Positions 17,277 through 27,218 are shown, numbered from the stretch's first letter. The stretch is 64,000 bases of DNA from 13-2-20CM-66-19 sp963760225 (GCA_963760225.1 CAVXCD010000002.1:682001-746000); one strand, 5' to 3'. The notes: generated from the letters alone by a model not told the origin. Program-made: numbers and translations.

Positions 17277-18002
17277 CTACCGGGTGACAGCGACGCGTCG
17301 CCTGTCCCGGCGCGGCAGTTGCCGGCTGAACAAGAGCAGCATGGGAACGACAGCACAGCCCAAAAGTGCCAGTGTGTCGGGCTCTGGAACAGCGGTCGAC
17401 CCCGACACACTCCAGCCCGTGGTCGCGGGTAGTCCCGAGAATTCATTATTCTCAGCGTCCAAATACCCCACAAGAGTGCCGGCGTCGAACAGCAGGCTGA
17501 TATTCGTGTCGCTGCAGGGTGCGGAGTAGTTCCGTCCACCCCAGGCCAGCATTGCCGTGTTGGAAGATCCGCAAGCGCTGTAGTTGAATTCGATCTCGGT
17601 AAGCCCGCCAATACCAACCAGGTTTGCAGATGCATCACCGCTCGATAGATCGTAGACCATGACCTGCGCTAGCGGAGTGGAAGGGAACGGAGTTTTCTCC
17701 CAAAGGTACATGTTGGCATTGGAGTAGGCATTATCAGGGGGGCTGCTCTGAGAGTCGCCGGCGGCCTGGTCGAAGCCACTGCTCGAGTTGCATTCTGCCG
17801 TGAGAAGAATTCCAACGTTTGGGTTGAAATCCGCCCCGAAACTGTCGATCGCCACCTGGGTCAAGCCCGATCCGCCCCCGTTCAGATTGCAGACCGCGGC
17901 GGAAGATCCATAGTCAACACGGATGCCCCGTGCGTGACCTTGCGGCCCCACGACCGTGGCTAACAGACCGACCAAACATACAAACACGACGCGGAATTTC
18001 AT
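17277..18002 (-). CDS. PEP-CTERM sorted exported protein
   Basis: This is a 241-aa secreted protein. ATG 18002 follows GGGAAG, and a signal peptide (1-25, ending GHARG) is visible. The central part is Gly/Ser/Asn-rich, with two pairs of Cys residues (CNLNGGG, ECNSSSG, ACGSS, PCSD). The C-terminus carries the sorting signal: VPEPDTLALLGC, a hydrophobic helix, and a basic tail RRDRRR. PEP-CTERM proteins are processed by an exosortase at the membrane and often belong to the extracellular matrix. No exosortase or polysaccharide cluster is present in the window, so the sorting enzyme must be elsewhere. The specific role is unknown. Confidence 0.85.
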   Translation of the reverse strand: MKFRVVFVCLVGLLATVVGPQGHARGIRVDYGSSAAVCNLNGGGSGLTQVAIDSFGADFNPNVGILLTAECNSSSGFDQAAGDSQSSPPDNAYSNANMYLWEKTPFPSTPLAQVMVYDLSSGDASANLVGIGGLTEIEFNYSACGSSNTAMLAWGGRNYSAPCSDTNISLLFDAGTLVGYLDAENNEFSGLPATTGWSVSGSTAVPEPDTLALLGCAVVPMLLLFSRQLPRRDRRRVAVTR

Positions 18003-18248
18003 CGCTCTTCCCTTATAGCTTTTGGCTTTCTTGAGGCCAACTGTCAGCAAATCCACTGACTCAAGAATGCTCCAGCCCGTGTCCGTTTCGCAAGTTCCCT
18101 CAATGCTCTGACTGTGCTCTGCGCAGCGCGCGCGGTATGCGCCATGAAATCAGCGGGTTGCGCGTTCGTACCGCTGCGCACGCAGGCGTTACGAAGAGAC
18201 CTTTAGGATTCCGTGTCTGCCGAATCCGGATATGGGTTTTAACAATAG

Positions 18249-21200
18249 TCACTGAGTCTTTGCGGGTTGCGGACGGCTCTTGATCCGCTCTGCACGACGT
18301 TCGACGAGCTGAGGATAAAGACCCGTCGGGCCAAATCTCTGGCGGAGCACGGCACCCGCCGCTACCAGAGTGCGCAGCGCGCCGTCCGTATCCCCTCTTG
18401 CGGCGAGCAGTTCCGCGTTGACGGAATTCCAGACGGCATAGCGCCAGGCGTTCGTGGCGTCGTTCTTGTGGGCTTCCTCGAGCGATGCCTTGGATCTGGT
18501 CAGAAATGTCGCGGCACGTTGAAGGTCTCCGCTGTGGAGAGCGAGATCGGCTTCGTTGAGCAGCACCTGGTCGAGGAACGGACCGCCGGGCAGCTCAGCG
18601 ATTTCTTTGGCCTGCTCGAACTTGGCGCTGGCATCGTCCCAGCGGTCGCGATAGGCATCGATCATTCCGAGACTGTTGAGAGTCGAGGCAAAATCCGTGT
18701 CCGTGGAGCTCAGGCGTTTGTCCCTGACGAGGCTCTTGTCGATATTGAGGGCTCTGGTAAGCAGGCGCTCCGCCTGGTCGACCTGTCCGACCATGAGCTC
18801 GGCGCGTCCGATGTTATTGAGGAGCGTAGCGACTTCGGGATGTTCGCCGTCGCGGTCCGGGTGCTCCGGGTCGCGGTAAATCTCCTGATAGACAGGCAGG
18901 GCCTGCGCGTACGTTGCGGCCGCCTGTCCATACTGACCGGCCTCGTATTGGACCGCGCCCAGATCATTCAGCGCGCGTGCCGTGCGCACATCGTGCAGGC
19001 CGAAGGTCTTTTGCAGAACGCGTTGGGCGTCCGCCATGCTGGCCTCCGCTTCAGTGAATCTATCTTCACCGTAATACACCTTGCCAAGTGAGGTGAGCGT
19101 GTTGGCAAGGATCGCAGCCCCGTCCTCACCGCGCTTACGATCGCGCTCGAGCGCCTCGCGACACAGGCTCTCCGCCTGCTGCGGATCACGATCTGCAAGA
19201 AAATCAGCCAGCCCTGTGAGCGCCTCGGAGCGTGCCGGACTTAAGGGCGGCAGCTTGCTGCGTGCCAGCGCGACCGCCTGCAACAGCAGCTGCCTGGCGG
19301 TATCTTCGCTCTTGAGTCTGGCAGCGGCGTCATCGGCCTCGTTGTTGAGGATTGCAGACGCGTAGGCGGTCATGGTGTGAACGCGCGACTCCACCGGCAC
19401 GGTGGTTGCTGCCTGGTCCGCCATGGCTTGTGCCAGGAGTTTCTCGGCCTCCGGGTAGACGCCCAGACCGGCGTAGCTCTGACCCATGGCAGTGCGCAGT
19501 TCAGAGCGTGTGCGCGGCTCGTTGTCGAGACCATGGTTGATATCCCGCGTCGCTTGATCGAGCAGCGCTTTGGCGGTGATCGTTGCACCCTGATTATGCT
19601 CGGGGTCTCCTTGTTGGAAGATCGACACCAGGAACCTCACGGTGCGGCTTGCGGTGTTGGATTCACTACGTGCCACTCTTGCCTCGAAATACGCCCACGC
19701 AGCGAGGATGCCCATCCCAAGGGCTACGGCGGATACCATGCGTATCGCAAGCTGGCGCCGCGCGTGTTCGCGCTCGCTTGAAAACTCGACGTAGGCAACC
19801 AGCGGTGCCGGAAGCTCTTCGCGGTGCTCGCGTAACAAGTACCTGCCATCGTTCAGATCGAGGTCGGTGAGCAAGCCGCGTTCGCGGCCGAAGCGCTCGC
19901 GAATTACGGCGAACACAGAGCGTCGTCGAGCGGCGCCATCACCCGAACCAGACCCCTCCGACGCCGTCTTCAGCTTCTGCCACCGTGCATAGCGCTCCTC
20001 GAGCGTGCGCCGGATCCTCAGAGCGGCGGAGCTCTTCTCGAGCTCGTCGCGGGCGGCTTGCCACTCGGTCAGGAGTGCTTCATGGGCCAGGCGGACCGTC
20101 GCAGTTCCGCTGGAATCATCAGCAACGAGCAATCGCGCGGCGGGATCGAGCAGCGCGTCTACCAGGCGGCGCTTCGGCGTACCCTCTGGAAAGTCTGCCA
20201 AAGGCGCTGACCGCGCCACCTGGCGCTCGATTCCCGTGCCGGTGACGCTTACCTGTACGAGTGCGAACAGCACCTGCCGCAACGCGTCGCGGACTTCCGG
20301 CGGCTGTGCATCGACGACTTCCCTCGCCCGGGTGGCGATGGCTCCTTTAAGACCCCCGAGCTCCGTGTAACTCGCATAAGTGAGCGTGCTCTGTCCGAGG
20401 CCCTGCGCATCCTTCTTGTAAAGTTGATCAAGAACGTAAGAAAGCAGCGGCAGCGCGCCCGGCTCCGCTGCCGCGTCCTGGGCGATCAAATCGTTCAACG
20501 CAATCCCGGTGTTGGCGTCTGTCTCGAAGCGCAGGGCGGCGGCTTCGGCCGGACCGCGGATCATGTGGCTGATCTCAGCCGGCAGCGGCGCAGACAGGTC
20601 GAGGCGCCCGTGGCCATCTGCAAGCTGCAGCAGCTCGGGTGTTTCCGCGGCGCGATGCCAGAAGTCGGCCCGCATCGTGGCGATCACCCACACGCGATTC
20701 GAGCGAACGAGCCCCGCGAGCAGCTGAACGAAGCGTGATCGCTCCTCGGGCGATATGCGTTGCCCGGTGAATAGTTCCTCCATCTGGTCGATGACCAATA
20801 TCAGGTCAGCCTGCTCGTATTCGAGGATGCGTCCGGCGCGCCGGGCCTCCTGTGCCAACCGATCCAGCACCATGACGAATGGCATGATGGGATGCGTCGC
20901 CGTCTGACGTAGATGCTCTGCCAGGGTCGCGGATGCGATCTCGCGGAAGCCGGCTTCGTCCCGTGCCAGGACGCGCGCCAGCGCGTCGAACAGATCCTCG
21001 TCCGGGTGCGTCTCGCTTGGACGGAACACCGCACGGCACAGAAAGGCACTACCCGAGACACGCTGCGGCACGACCAGTCGCGGCACGATGCCTGCCTTCA
21101 CCAGCGATGACTTCCCCGAACCGCTCGCACCCAGGACGAGGAGGAACGGCTGACGCGCCTGTGCGCTGGCGATGAGACGCAGCAACGCCGATCCGATAGC

Positions 21201-21914
21201 GCCCTCTCGACCGAAAAAGATCGGAGCGTGCTCGGTTTCGTAGGCCTCGAGCCCACGGAACGGCGGCTGCGTCCACAGCCGAACGGCCGCGGAGCGCACC
21301 TGCGGATCGAGTCTCGCGATCCGCCGCTTCACGCAACTGCGCAGGTCAGCTTCGAGGCGCTGTGCAAAGGCTTCCAGACTCTCGAACTCTGAGTAGGCCC
21401 CGATGAATTTCACACCGTCGGAAAAATGCCGCGACCAGAATGTGTCGAGCGCTTCGATCTGCTCGAGGACTTCCTTGCGGCTGTGTGCGTCCCACAGGTC
21501 GAGCTCAATCTTGCGGCGACTGCGATACACGAGCAGATCCGGAAGTCGATCCTTATGAGAGAGGGATCCGTCCAGCGCGTCCTCAAATTCCCACTCGGTG
21601 CCCGTGACGGGAGTCCGCCCATCACTGCCGCGGAAGCGCTCCGGCATCGGCGTGCCAAGCCGCGATTCAAGTATGATTATTACTGCGTCGAAGTTTCTCG
21701 GCGGCTCGATCGCGTCCTGGAAATGACCGGACGCAAGCATCGGCTCGTACTCCCACAGGTACGGCTCGATCACGAGGAATCGCGCAAACTCCTGCGCCAG
21801 CTTCTCGATGATCTGGGCGGCCACTTCACGCGCCGCGACCACGTCTCCGGGCGATGATACGAAGACTCTTATACGCTCGCGGTTCACGATCTGGAGCCCT
21901 GTTCCCCTGCTCAC
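18249..21914 (-). CDS. DUF4062-STAND NTPase-TM-TPR protein
   Basis: This is a 1221-aa multidomain protein. Residues about 14-130 form a DUF4062-like domain (RIRVFVSSPGDVVAAREVA ... GTEWEFEDAL). A STAND/AAA-type NTPase follows, with FRGLEAYETEHAPIFFGRE at about 219-237, Walker A GASGSGKSS at 262-270 and Walker B LILVIDQMEE at 371-380. A winged-helix-like region (VRLAHEALLTEWQ), one transmembrane helix near 725-746 and about 450 residues of TPRs (LGKVYYGEDRFTEAEASM, LNDLGAVQYEAGQYGQAAAT) complete it. STAND ATPases with TPR sensors act as signal or defence switches, the sensor repeats triggering oligomerisation. DUF4062 would be the effector or adaptor domain. GTG start at 21914. The gene is single and divergent from the acylase gene. 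Confidence 0.85.
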   Translation of the reverse strand: MSRGTGLQIVNRERIRVFVSSPGDVVAAREVAAQIIEKLAQEFARFLVIEPYLWEYEPMLASGHFQDAIEPPRNFDAVIIILESRLGTPMPERFRGSDGRTPVTGTEWEFEDALDGSLSHKDRLPDLLVYRSRRKIELDLWDAHSRKEVLEQIEALDTFWSRHFSDGVKFIGAYSEFESLEAFAQRLEADLRSCVKRRIARLDPQVRSAAVRLWTQPPFRGLEAYETEHAPIFFGREGAIGSALLRLIASAQARQPFLLVLGASGSGKSSLVKAGIVPRLVVPQRVSGSAFLCRAVFRPSETHPDEDLFDALARVLARDEAGFREIASATLAEHLRQTATHPIMPFVMVLDRLAQEARRAGRILEYEQADLILVIDQMEELFTGQRISPEERSRFVQLLAGLVRSNRVWVIATMRADFWHRAAETPELLQLADGHGRLDLSAPLPAEISHMIRGPAEAAALRFETDANTGIALNDLIAQDAAAEPGALPLLSYVLDQLYKKDAQGLGQSTLTYASYTELGGLKGAIATRAREVVDAQPPEVRDALRQVLFALVQVSVTGTGIERQVARSAPLADFPEGTPKRRLVDALLDPAARLLVADDSSGTATVRLAHEALLTEWQAARDELEKSSAALRIRRTLEERYARWQKLKTASEGSGSGDGAARRRSVFAVIRERFGRERGLLTDLDLNDGRYLLREHREELPAPLVAYVEFSSEREHARRQLAIRMVSAVALGMGILAAWAYFEARVARSESNTASRTVRFLVSIFQQGDPEHNQGATITAKALLDQATRDINHGLDNEPRTRSELRTAMGQSYAGLGVYPEAEKLLAQAMADQAATTVPVESRVHTMTAYASAILNNEADDAAARLKSEDTARQLLLQAVALARSKLPPLSPARSEALTGLADFLADRDPQQAESLCREALERDRKRGEDGAAILANTLTSLGKVYYGEDRFTEAEASMADAQRVLQKTFGLHDVRTARALNDLGAVQYEAGQYGQAAATYAQALPVYQEIYRDPEHPDRDGEHPEVATLLNNIGRAELMVGQVDQAERLLTRALNIDKSLVRDKRLSSTDTDFASTLNSLGMIDAYRDRWDDASAKFEQAKEIAELPGGPFLDQVLLNEADLALHSGDLQRAATFLTRSKASLEEAHKNDATNAWRYAVWNSVNAELLAARGDTDGALRTLVAAGAVLRQRFGPTGLYPQLVERRAERIKSRPQPAKTQ

Positions 21915-22122
21915 CGCTTGACGCGGTGGCCAATGCCCGCACTGATTTCTTGTCGAGCTTACTATGGGTACTTCTGGTTTCGGGATACTGTAGCGCGTCG
22001 GAGCTCGCGGCTGCCAGACGCTTTGTGGGTTAACAGGCTGCCCCCGAGCGATCTGCGAGTCCCTGCGGCATCGGCACCTGCGTATACACTGAGCTGGTCG
22101 CGACCCTTAGGTGACGGCGGCC

Positions 22123-24471
22123 ATGAAAATATTTCCGCTCTTGATCGGCTCGATTTTGCTCTGCACGGCCGCTGCCGCCTCCGCAGACCCCACAGCGCTC
22201 GCGAGCGCGCGCCAGGCCCTCGCCGTAGTGTCCGGCAAGCTGCACATGCCGGGTTTGCGCCAGCCGGTCCGTGTGCTGCGCGACCAATGGGGTGTGGCAC
22301 ACATCTACGCGCAGAACCAGCACGACCTTTTCTTTGCCCAAGGAGTGGTCGCCGCGCAGGATCGCCTGTTTCAGATGGAGGTGTGGAAGCGCGCCGGCCA
22401 GGGAAGGCTCGGCGAAATTCTCGGCACATCCGCTCTGCAGCGCGACATCAACGCGCGTGCCCTGCAGTACCGGGGCGACCTGCAGACGGAGTACCAGAGC
22501 TACTCGCCCGATACCCGCGCGATACTGACGGCGTTCACCGACGGCATCAACGCTTACATCGCGCTGCTGAAACGCTCCGGCAGTCCCGGTCTGCCGATCG
22601 AGTTCCAACTTGCGGGATTCTCGCCCGATGCCTGGCACCCGCAGGACTGCTTGAATCGCATGGCGGCCTTCTCCATGACCGGCAACGCCTCGCGTGAGCT
22701 GCTGGCGGCTCAGGCGCTGACGGAGCTCGGTGCGGACAAGGCTGCGAAGTTCCTGAACTTCGATCCGCCCGTCGCCCTGGATCCCGCACCGGGTGTGGAT
22801 CTCTCGGGGCTCTCACCCGAGCTGCTGAAGAATCTCATCGGCAGCGATCATCGCATTGAGTTCGCGGCGCAGCCGCGCGAGGGAAGTAACAACTGGACGA
22901 TCGCCGGCACACTGACCGCGAGCGGCAAGCCGCTGCTGGCCAATGATCCTCACCGGGTACTGGCGCTGCCGTCGCTACGCTATATGGTTCATCTCGTCGC
23001 TCCCGGATGGGACGTGATTGGCGCCGGGGAACCGGCCCTGCCGGGAGTCGCCCTCGGCCATAACGAGCACATCGCCTGGGGATTCACCATCTTCGACCTC
23101 GACCAGCAGGATCTGTACGTCGAGGAGCTCAATCCCGCAAATCCGCGTCAGTACCGGACCGAGAACGGATGGACGCCGATGCTGATACGCCGCGAGCAGT
23201 TCCTGATCAAAGGTGCGGCGACGCAACCCGTCGAGCTGAAATTCACGCGCCACGGCGCGGTGCTGTGGGAGGACGGCAAACGGGCGCTCGCGCTGCGCTG
23301 GGTGGGAAGCGAGCCGGGGACGGCCGGCTACCTGGCATCGCTCGCCATCGATCGGGCGCAGAACTGGGCTCAGTTCGAGGCGGCGGCACCGCGCTGGAAG
23401 GTCCCTCCCGAAAACATCGTCTATGCCGATCGCGCCGGCAATATCGGCGAACACTCCCTGGGCCTCACGCCGATGCGAAGCTGGACCGGGCTTGTGCCGA
23501 TGCCCGGTACCGGCCGCTACGAGTGGGCCGGATTCCTGTCGACCTCGAAGCTGCCGCATTCGTTTAACCCGGCCGCAGGGTACGTGGCCTCGGCAAACCA
23601 CCGGATGATTCCCGAGGACTATCCCTACAAGGTCGGATTCGATTGGGCACCGCCCTATCGCTTTGAGCGCATCCGCTCCGTGATTGAGGGCGCCCGTGAC
23701 GCGCGACATAAACTCACGATTGCCGATATGCAGGCGCTGCAGAACGACGTTGTGTCACTGCCTGCGCGCGAGCTGCAAATCCTGGTGCAATCGACCACCC
23801 TGCGCGACAACCCTGCGTTCAAGGAGTTTCTGGGCTGGGACACCGAGGTGACCCGGGAATCAGCCGCCGCTGCCCTCTACGAGGTGTGGTTCAAGGAGCT
23901 CTGCTCAGGTCTCGCGAAACGGTTCTCTGAACCGCACAGTGAGCGTTACCAGGCTTTGCCACCTGACACGGTCATCGCCTTGCTTGGCCATCCGGACAAG
24001 GATCTGTTCGGCGAGGATCCAGTCGCCGCTCGTGACACGCTGCTGCTCGATGCCATGGGGGCGGCACGCAAGGAGCTCGAGCACCTTCTGGGTGCTGACC
24101 CCACGCGCTGGTCGTGGGGTGAGCTGCACACGATCCGCTTCCGCCACGCGCTGGATCAGCAGCCCGGGGCGGACGCGCTGCTCGACCTCGGGCCGCTGGC
24201 GAGGCCGGGCGACGGGTACACGGTGAATGCCACCGGTCGCGAGTGGCAATCCTGGGATCAGACCGGGGGCGCGAGCTATCGGGAGATCCTCGACACCAGT
24301 GACTGGGATCACTCGCTCGCCGTCAATACTCCGGGTCAAAGCGGACAGCCGGGTAGTCCCCACTACGCGGACCTGATGCCGCTGTGGGATGCCGGCCGTT
24401 ATTTTCCGCTGGCCTATTCGCGCAAGGCGGTCGAAGCGAACACTGTGGATCGACTGCTGCTCGAGCCCTGA
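22123..24471 (+). CDS. Penicillin acylase family (Ntn-hydrolase, S45) exported protein
   Basis: This 782-aa precursor belongs to a family that cleaves amides: penicillins, acyl-homoserine lactones or other N-acyl compounds. A signal peptide (1-21) is followed by the alpha chain (DQWGVAHIYAQNQHDLFFAQ, then VAAQDRLFQMEVWKRAGQGR). The autocatalytic beta-chain start is ...PREG|SNNWTIAG, with Ser255 as the nucleophile; NDPH (about 274-277) supplies the usual Asn. The beta chain includes GHNEHIAWGFT, GEHSLG, and a C-terminal SGQPGSPHYADLMPLWDAG. The length matches the family and it should mature in the periplasm. ATG 22123 was chosen over GTG 22111 because AGGTGA precedes it. Substrate not determinable. 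The LysR gene overlaps its 3' end convergently by 58 nt. Confidence 0.93.
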   Translation: MKIFPLLIGSILLCTAAAASADPTALASARQALAVVSGKLHMPGLRQPVRVLRDQWGVAHIYAQNQHDLFFAQGVVAAQDRLFQMEVWKRAGQGRLGEILGTSALQRDINARALQYRGDLQTEYQSYSPDTRAILTAFTDGINAYIALLKRSGSPGLPIEFQLAGFSPDAWHPQDCLNRMAAFSMTGNASRELLAAQALTELGADKAAKFLNFDPPVALDPAPGVDLSGLSPELLKNLIGSDHRIEFAAQPREGSNNWTIAGTLTASGKPLLANDPHRVLALPSLRYMVHLVAPGWDVIGAGEPALPGVALGHNEHIAWGFTIFDLDQQDLYVEELNPANPRQYRTENGWTPMLIRREQFLIKGAATQPVELKFTRHGAVLWEDGKRALALRWVGSEPGTAGYLASLAIDRAQNWAQFEAAAPRWKVPPENIVYADRAGNIGEHSLGLTPMRSWTGLVPMPGTGRYEWAGFLSTSKLPHSFNPAAGYVASANHRMIPEDYPYKVGFDWAPPYRFERIRSVIEGARDARHKLTIADMQALQNDVVSLPARELQILVQSTTLRDNPAFKEFLGWDTEVTRESAAAALYEVWFKELCSGLAKRFSEPHSERYQALPPDTVIALLGHPDKDLFGEDPVAARDTLLLDAMGAARKELEHLLGADPTRWSWGELHTIRFRHALDQQPGADALLDLGPLARPGDGYTVNATGREWQSWDQTGGASYREILDTSDWDHSLAVNTPGQSGQPGSPHYADLMPLWDAGRYFPLAYSRKAVEANTVDRLLLEP

Positions 24472-25475
24472 CCCCCGTCAGGGGGCAACGGAAACTGGGC
24501 AGACGCGTGCGTCAGCCACTCCCGGAAGGCCGCGACTTTTTTGAGCGCAAGATGCGCCGGCGGGCAGGCGAAGTAGTAAGCGTGCGCCGAGCGCACCGCC
24601 CGACCGGCGACCGCGAGGTGACCCATCGCGACCTCGTCCGCGACCAGGGACCAGCGCGACAGCGCGAGTCCCTGGCCGGCCTGCGCGGCACGCACGATGG
24701 TGATGGCGTCATCAAACGCGGCGCCCGAGCTCGGCCACACCTCGTCGGGACCGCCGGCGAGCAGCCAGGCGGTCCACGGCTCGTAGGTGCTGTGGAACAG
24801 CTTGTAGCGCTTGAGATCGCGCGCGTCGGCAATGGGGCCCTTGCTCTTGAGCAGCGCGGGGGTGCACACCGGGACCAGCCATTCGTCGAACAGCTTCTGC
24901 ACGTGCAGGCGCGGCCAGGTTCCTCCGCCGAAACGGATCGCGGCGTCCATTCCGGTTCTGACGAAATCGACGATCTCGGTGGAGGTGTGGATCTGCACGT
25001 CGATCCCCGAGTGCTGCGAGGTGAACTCCGCCAGGCGTGGCAGCAGCCACTGCGCCAGGAAGGACGCGATCGTCGTCACCCGCAAAGGTCCTGAGCCGCG
25101 GTCGGCGCGCGCCTCGTCGATCGCGCGCTCGAGATCTGCGAGCGCCAGCTCGACCTTCGGGCGCAGCAGCGCGCCCTGCTCTGTCAGCTCGACCTGACGC
25201 CCGTTGCGGCGAAACAGCGGCACGCGCAGATAGTCCTCCAGCGCCTGCACCTGCATGCTGGCAGCGCTCGCTGTGACGCCGAGTGCATCCGCACCGCGCG
25301 TGAAACTCTTGTGTTCGGCGACTGCGACGAATACCCGCAGGCTCGCGAGCGGGGCCCGCCGATACGCGGCGCGCGCCGCTGTGCCGGCGCTCGAGCGCTG
25401 GGAAACCCGCCCGGCGGCGGCTGGCGCCGGCGGCGCAGTCGCTCCTTTCTTTCGGCGGTGGATCTGGCGGGTCAC
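24414..25475 (-). CDS. LysR-family transcriptional regulator (GcvA-like)
   Basis: This LysR regulator has the N-terminal winged HTH (ASLRVFVAVAEHKSFTRGAD, ALGVTASAASMQVQALED). A periplasmic-binding-like effector domain follows (GPLRVTTIASFLAQWLLPRL ... TGMDAAIRFGGGTW ... QAGQGLALSRWSLV), as in the GcvA/AmpR subgroup. The start is uncertain: GTG 25475 gives 353 aa, while the frame stays open to ATG 25574 and ATG 25616, and the HTH begins about 42 residues after 25475. A basic/Ala-Pro linker precedes the HTH. It is divergent from a small exported peptide and convergently overlaps the acylase. Its effector is unknown. Confidence 0.88.
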   Translation of the reverse strand: MTRQIHRRKKGATAPPAPAAAGRVSQRSSAGTAARAAYRRAPLASLRVFVAVAEHKSFTRGADALGVTASAASMQVQALEDYLRVPLFRRNGRQVELTEQGALLRPKVELALADLERAIDEARADRGSGPLRVTTIASFLAQWLLPRLAEFTSQHSGIDVQIHTSTEIVDFVRTGMDAAIRFGGGTWPRLHVQKLFDEWLVPVCTPALLKSKGPIADARDLKRYKLFHSTYEPWTAWLLAGGPDEVWPSSGAAFDDAITIVRAAQAGQGLALSRWSLVADEVAMGHLAVAGRAVRSAHAYYFACPPAHLALKKVAAFREWLTHASAQFPLPPDGGQGSSSSRSTVFASTALRE

Positions 25476-25717
25476 GACGGGGCCATACCTTATTAATGAT
25501 CCGGCGCAGCACCGATCATACGCCCCCGGGCGCTGCGGCCTCGGATCGAGCCGCACAGCGATCGGCGCATTCATCGTAAATGACCCCCCGCCGCGGCTGC
25601 GCCATCCGTTCAGCAACGCTTAACAGCCCTTCAGCTCTTCTGACGGCGTGCATTGCGCACACGCTCACTATGTCCCTCGAACCTTCACCACGGAATCCTC
25701 GCCACAGGAGAGCCCTC

Positions 25718-25897
25718 ATGAACGCCAGTCGCCTTGTCAGTCTCGCCGCCGCGCTCGTCATCACTGCCACCGAGGCAGCCTTTTTCAGCCTCCCGCTGCA
25801 CGCCCAGCCGCTGCACGCGGTTGCGGCCCCTGTTGCCAGCACCGCAGCGGACGACGCGTTGCCGCTGGTCGTCGTCACAGGACACCGTCATTCGTGA
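25718..25897 (+). CDS. Small exported peptide (59 aa)
   Basis: It starts at ATG 25718 after the strong ribosome-binding site CACAGGAG. The N-terminus is a typical signal peptide (MNASRLVSLAAALVITATEA, then AFFSLPLHA). The mature peptide would be only about 30 residues, ending LPLVVVTGHRHS. There is no domain. It is divergent from the LysR regulator, which may control it. Too small for a confident family assignment, but the start signals and signal peptide support a real gene. Confidence 0.6.
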   Translation: MNASRLVSLAAALVITATEAAFFSLPLHAQPLHAVAAPVASTAADDALPLVVVTGHRHS

Positions 25898-26051
25898 CCG
25901 ACCGCCACAAGCGCAGATCTGACGGCCGGGCCGCGCTCCTCCGGATCCTGAGGTTCGCGCGTGCGCTCCGGCCGTCTGCGCTGAATGGTCGTGCTGCAGA
26001 GAACTCAGTAAGCTCTGCGCGGGTAAACCTGACGCGTCTGAGCTCGAAACG

Positions 26052-27203
26052 GTGGAACTCGCCCGCGCACTCATCCCGTGGCGCCCGATCGCAGCGGTCG
26101 GGGCCATCGCGACGCTCTTCACCGCGATGCAGGGACTCAGCTATCCGCTGCTGGCCGTGATTCTCGACAGCCGCGGAGCGAGCGCATCCTTCATTGGTGT
26201 GAACACCGCCATGATGCCGCTCGGCATGATCCTCGCCTCCCCGTTCGCCGCTCCACTCATGCAGCGGCTCGGTGGGCGTCTGCTGGCTGCGATCTGCATC
26301 CTGGCTGCCGTCAGCGCCCTCCTCCTGATCGGCGCGATCCCCAATCCCTGGGCGTGGATGCCGCTGCGCCTGCTGCTGGGTTTCTCGCTCGCGTTCCTCT
26401 TCGTCGTCAGCGACACCTGGATGATCGAGCTGGCTACCGGGCACGCGCGTGGCCGGGTGCTGGGCCTCTACTCCATGTTGCAATCGGTGGGATTCGCCGT
26501 GGGACCGGGACTGCTGCTGCTCGTCGGCACCCGCGGGTGGGCTCCGTTCCTGCTCGGCGCGCTGTGCGGACTACTATCGTTGATACCTCTTCTTACCGTG
26601 CGCGGCGAGCTGCCGCGCCATGCAGTCGACGCCGACAGTCCCATGTCGACCCTGGCCTTTGTGTCGACGGCGCCGCTGCTGCTGGCCGGAATAGCCGCTT
26701 CCGCGCTCGCCGACCAGGTGGCGATGTCGATGCTGCCGATCTTCACGCTGCGCCACGGGCTCACCGTCGATGCCAGCAACCTCACCCTCGTGGTCATGAT
26801 CGCCGGCACCATCGGATTCCAGCTGCCGATCGGCTGGCTGGCCGATCACATGCCCGGACGCGCGTTGTACGTCACCTGCGTTGTATGGACCGCCGCGACC
26901 GCCGCCCTCCTGCCGATTGCCGTGCGCGCGCCACTCACCTTGTGGTTGCTGGTGTTCCTGTGGGGTGGCGGCTACTTCGCCATCTACACCTTGAGTCTCG
27001 TGCGCTTGGGCGAGCGCTTCAAGGGATCGGCGCTCGCCGCCGGCAACGCGGCGTTTGCCGCGATGTGGGGGTTGGGCGGACTCGTGGGCACGCCGTTGGC
27101 CGGCGGCGCCATGCAGCTCTTCGGTCCCGTCGGGCTCCCCATCGTGGTCGCGGGTATCTTTACGCTCCTCGCCGCGGCCATTCTGTTGAGTTCGAGATGG
27201 TAG
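26052..27203 (+). CDS. MFS transporter
   Basis: This is a 383-aa inner-membrane permease of the major facilitator superfamily with about 12 hydrophobic helices. Helices 1-6 (IAAVGAIATLFTAMQGLSYP ... LLGALCGLLSLIPLLTV) and 7-12 (TAPLLLAGIAASALADQVA ... IVVAGIFTLLAAAILLS) are separated by a short loop. Motif-A-like AAPLMQRLGGRLLA and WLADHMPGRALY are in the usual positions. It resembles the YcaD-like subgroup of drug or metabolite exporters. Translation starts at GTG 26052. It ends 15 nt from the convergent serA gene. Substrate unknown. Confidence 0.9.
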   Translation: MELARALIPWRPIAAVGAIATLFTAMQGLSYPLLAVILDSRGASASFIGVNTAMMPLGMILASPFAAPLMQRLGGRLLAAICILAAVSALLLIGAIPNPWAWMPLRLLLGFSLAFLFVVSDTWMIELATGHARGRVLGLYSMLQSVGFAVGPGLLLLVGTRGWAPFLLGALCGLLSLIPLLTVRGELPRHAVDADSPMSTLAFVSTAPLLLAGIAASALADQVAMSMLPIFTLRHGLTVDASNLTLVVMIAGTIGFQLPIGWLADHMPGRALYVTCVVWTAATAALLPIAVRAPLTLWLLVFLWGGGYFAIYTLSLVRLGERFKGSALAAGNAAFAAMWGLGGLVGTPLAGGAMQLFGPVGLPIVVAGIFTLLAAAILLSSRW

Positions 27204-27218
27204 CGACCCGGGCGCACC

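Noticed and set aside
25498..25518. TGATC...GATCA repeat between LysR and the small peptide as a LysR box
   Set aside because: Arms of 5 bp with imperfect extension do not match the T-N11-A pattern well enough to report.
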